Shown here: one piece after another, positions 6,138 through 7,362 of the stretch
Numbering within the stretch: the first letter of the stretch is position 1
Layout: each line of letters begins with the position of its first letter
Assembly: GCA_030620285.1 (NCBI GenBank)
Contig: JAUXFA010000053.1
Coordinates: 1-7,362, forward strand
Direction of reading: 5' to 3'
From: Piscirickettsiaceae bacterium
GTDB taxonomy: Bacteria; Pseudomonadota; Gammaproteobacteria; Nitrosococcales; Methylophagaceae
DNA: 7,362 bases
The notes under the pieces: model-generated
Told to the model about the DNA's origin: nothing
The model's input: the letters and a program-made list of their open reading frames with translations, nothing else
The model's database searches: none
Made by a program: the position numbers and the translations under genes

Positions 6138-7362
6138 ATGTCGCAAGATGTTGATATCTCAAAAAGTGCATTGCGAACGGCTTTTTCTTTTAAAGAAAAT
6201 TTCCAATCTATTTATACTCGACGAGCATCTAACTATGCATCCATAGATGGTATTCGTGCCCTTTCCATTATTTTAGTATTGGTATTTCACACTTTCTTTG
6301 TCTATCAACTTGCTCACCCTAACCACGATGTTGCATCGATTATCAATGAACTTGGTATGGGCTGGGCATGGGCATTAAATGGCGACAAAGGTGTCGATGT
6401 ATTTTTTGTTATGAGTGGCTTTCTTATTTCTGGCATCTTATTTAGGCAGATCAGCAAAGAAGGTCATATGAACCTCAAAAACTTCTATTTGAGACGATAT
6501 CTGCGGCTCACACCGGCTTATTATTTCACGCTCACTATTTATTGGTTATTGAGTGGCCCTAATAGTGAGTATATCTGGGCAAATTATCTCAATATCAATA
6601 ACTTTATTGATTACGGTCATCAAGCTGTGGGCTGGACTTGGAGCTTGGCCATTGAAGAACAGTTTTATTTTATTTATCCACTATTATTAATCGTTATTTT
6701 GAAATATTCCAAAAGTCCGGGATATGTCATGTTATGGCTATTTGTTATTTCGATACTGGTTCGCTTTGGTATTGTGATGACTGATGATGCTATTCGTACC
6801 TCCCCTGGCAGTCGGATGTATACCGATCATGAATACTTCAATCATTTTTTCACCGTACTCTACGATAATTTACACTCTCGCTTTGGTAGCTTATTAGTAG
6901 GCTGTTTAGCCGCTTACAATATGCACTTCCATAAAGATAAATTGATTAAGTTTGCCAATTCAATTAAAGGCATTATCACCACTTTTATTGGCCTATTGCT
7001 GATCATCTTTTTTATGGCATTTCCTACTTTTTTACCCGCTTACGACCAATACCAATCTTTTCATCTGTTTTATTATATTTTCAATCGTAATTTATTTTCG
7101 GTCGGTATTGGTATTCTGATTATTGCCTTGATGTTTCAACAACACATTATTGCGAATATGATTCGTGCCTTTTTCTCATTGCCTTTTTGGTATCCTTTTG
7201 CCACTTTGTCATACTCGTTATATTTGATGCATTTAGTTGTCATGTCATTGGTGATACCTGCTCTGATTAATCTAACCGTGACAATGCCACAAGACTATCC
7301 TTGGTCAATGGGAGAAACACTACTCTATAGCTTTGTCATCAGTACGATTCTTAGTATGGCTA
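6138..7362 (+). CDS. Acyltransferase-3 family membrane O-acyltransferase (C-terminus beyond right edge)
   Basis: This is an integral inner-membrane acyltransferase of the acyltransferase-3 (OafA/NodX) family, which moves acyl groups onto surface sugars, lipids or small molecules. Of it, 408 codons are visible and no stop is reached. The start ATG follows GGAA (6129-6132) by five bases and lies 16 bases after the di-heme gene, so translation is probably coupled or the genes share a transcript. Family motifs are R40-x10-H51 in the first membrane helix (SIDGIRALSI...VFH), GVDVFFVMSGFLIS (85-98), FYLRRYLRLTPAYY (116-129), WSLAIEEQFYFIYP (168-181) and LSYSLYLMH (357-365). About nine or ten hydrophobic segments can be seen. 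A hydrophilic stretch of some 35 residues precedes the first helix. A C-terminal SGNH domain, found in some members, cannot be judged because of the edge. The acceptor is unknown; the neighbours suggest a lipid or oxidised lipid product, by inference only. Confidence 0.93.
   Translation, partial: MSQDVDISKSALRTAFSFKENFQSIYTRRASNYASIDGIRALSIILVLVFHTFFVYQLAHPNHDVASIINELGMGWAWALNGDKGVDVFFVMSGFLISGILFRQISKEGHMNLKNFYLRRYLRLTPAYYFTLTIYWLLSGPNSEYIWANYLNINNFIDYGHQAVGWTWSLAIEEQFYFIYPLLLIVILKYSKSPGYVMLWLFVISILVRFGIVMTDDAIRTSPGSRMYTDHEYFNHFFTVLYDNLHSRFGSLLVGCLAAYNMHFHKDKLIKFANSIKGIITTFIGLLLIIFFMAFPTFLPAYDQYQSFHLFYYIFNRNLFSVGIGILIIALMFQQHIIANMIRAFFSLPFWYPFATLSYSLYLMHLVVMSLVIPALINLTVTMPQDYPWSMGETLLYSFVISTILSMA

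Overview
The window reads as chromosomal DNA of an AT-rich (roughly 40% GC by eye) Gram-negative bacterium, most likely a gammaproteobacterium. The main evidence is a long, intact RecC, a protein of the RecBCD recombination enzyme best known from gammaproteobacteria. Exported proteins suited to a periplasm fit this too. I cannot place the genus from sequence alone.

Layout: positions 1-2842 hold the 5' 947 codons of recC on the minus strand; its C-terminus lies beyond the left edge. A 131-base divergent spacer (2843-2973) carries a plausible recC promoter and a short 9-base tandem repeat. Three genes then follow on the plus strand, separated by only 22 and 16 bases, so they are probably one operon. 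They are a membrane-anchored LCAT/PDAT-like alpha/beta hydrolase (2974-4401), an exported di-heme cytochrome c of the RoxA/fatty-acid-dioxygenase-like group (4424-6121), and an acyltransferase-3 family membrane protein that runs off the right edge (6138-7362). No RNA genes, IS elements, CRISPR arrays or clear terminators were found.

Functionally, recC is housekeeping DNA repair and has no evident link to the plus-strand genes. The operon combines a lipid-type esterase/acyltransferase fold, a two-heme enzyme whose distant relatives oxygenate fatty acids or polyisoprene, and an integral-membrane O-acyltransferase. The hypothesis (inference only) is an envelope pathway that releases, oxidises and re-esterifies a lipid or acyl substrate. 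The window's other notable point is that RecC differs from E. coli at several residues of the Chi-reading pocket, which suggests a changed Chi sequence.
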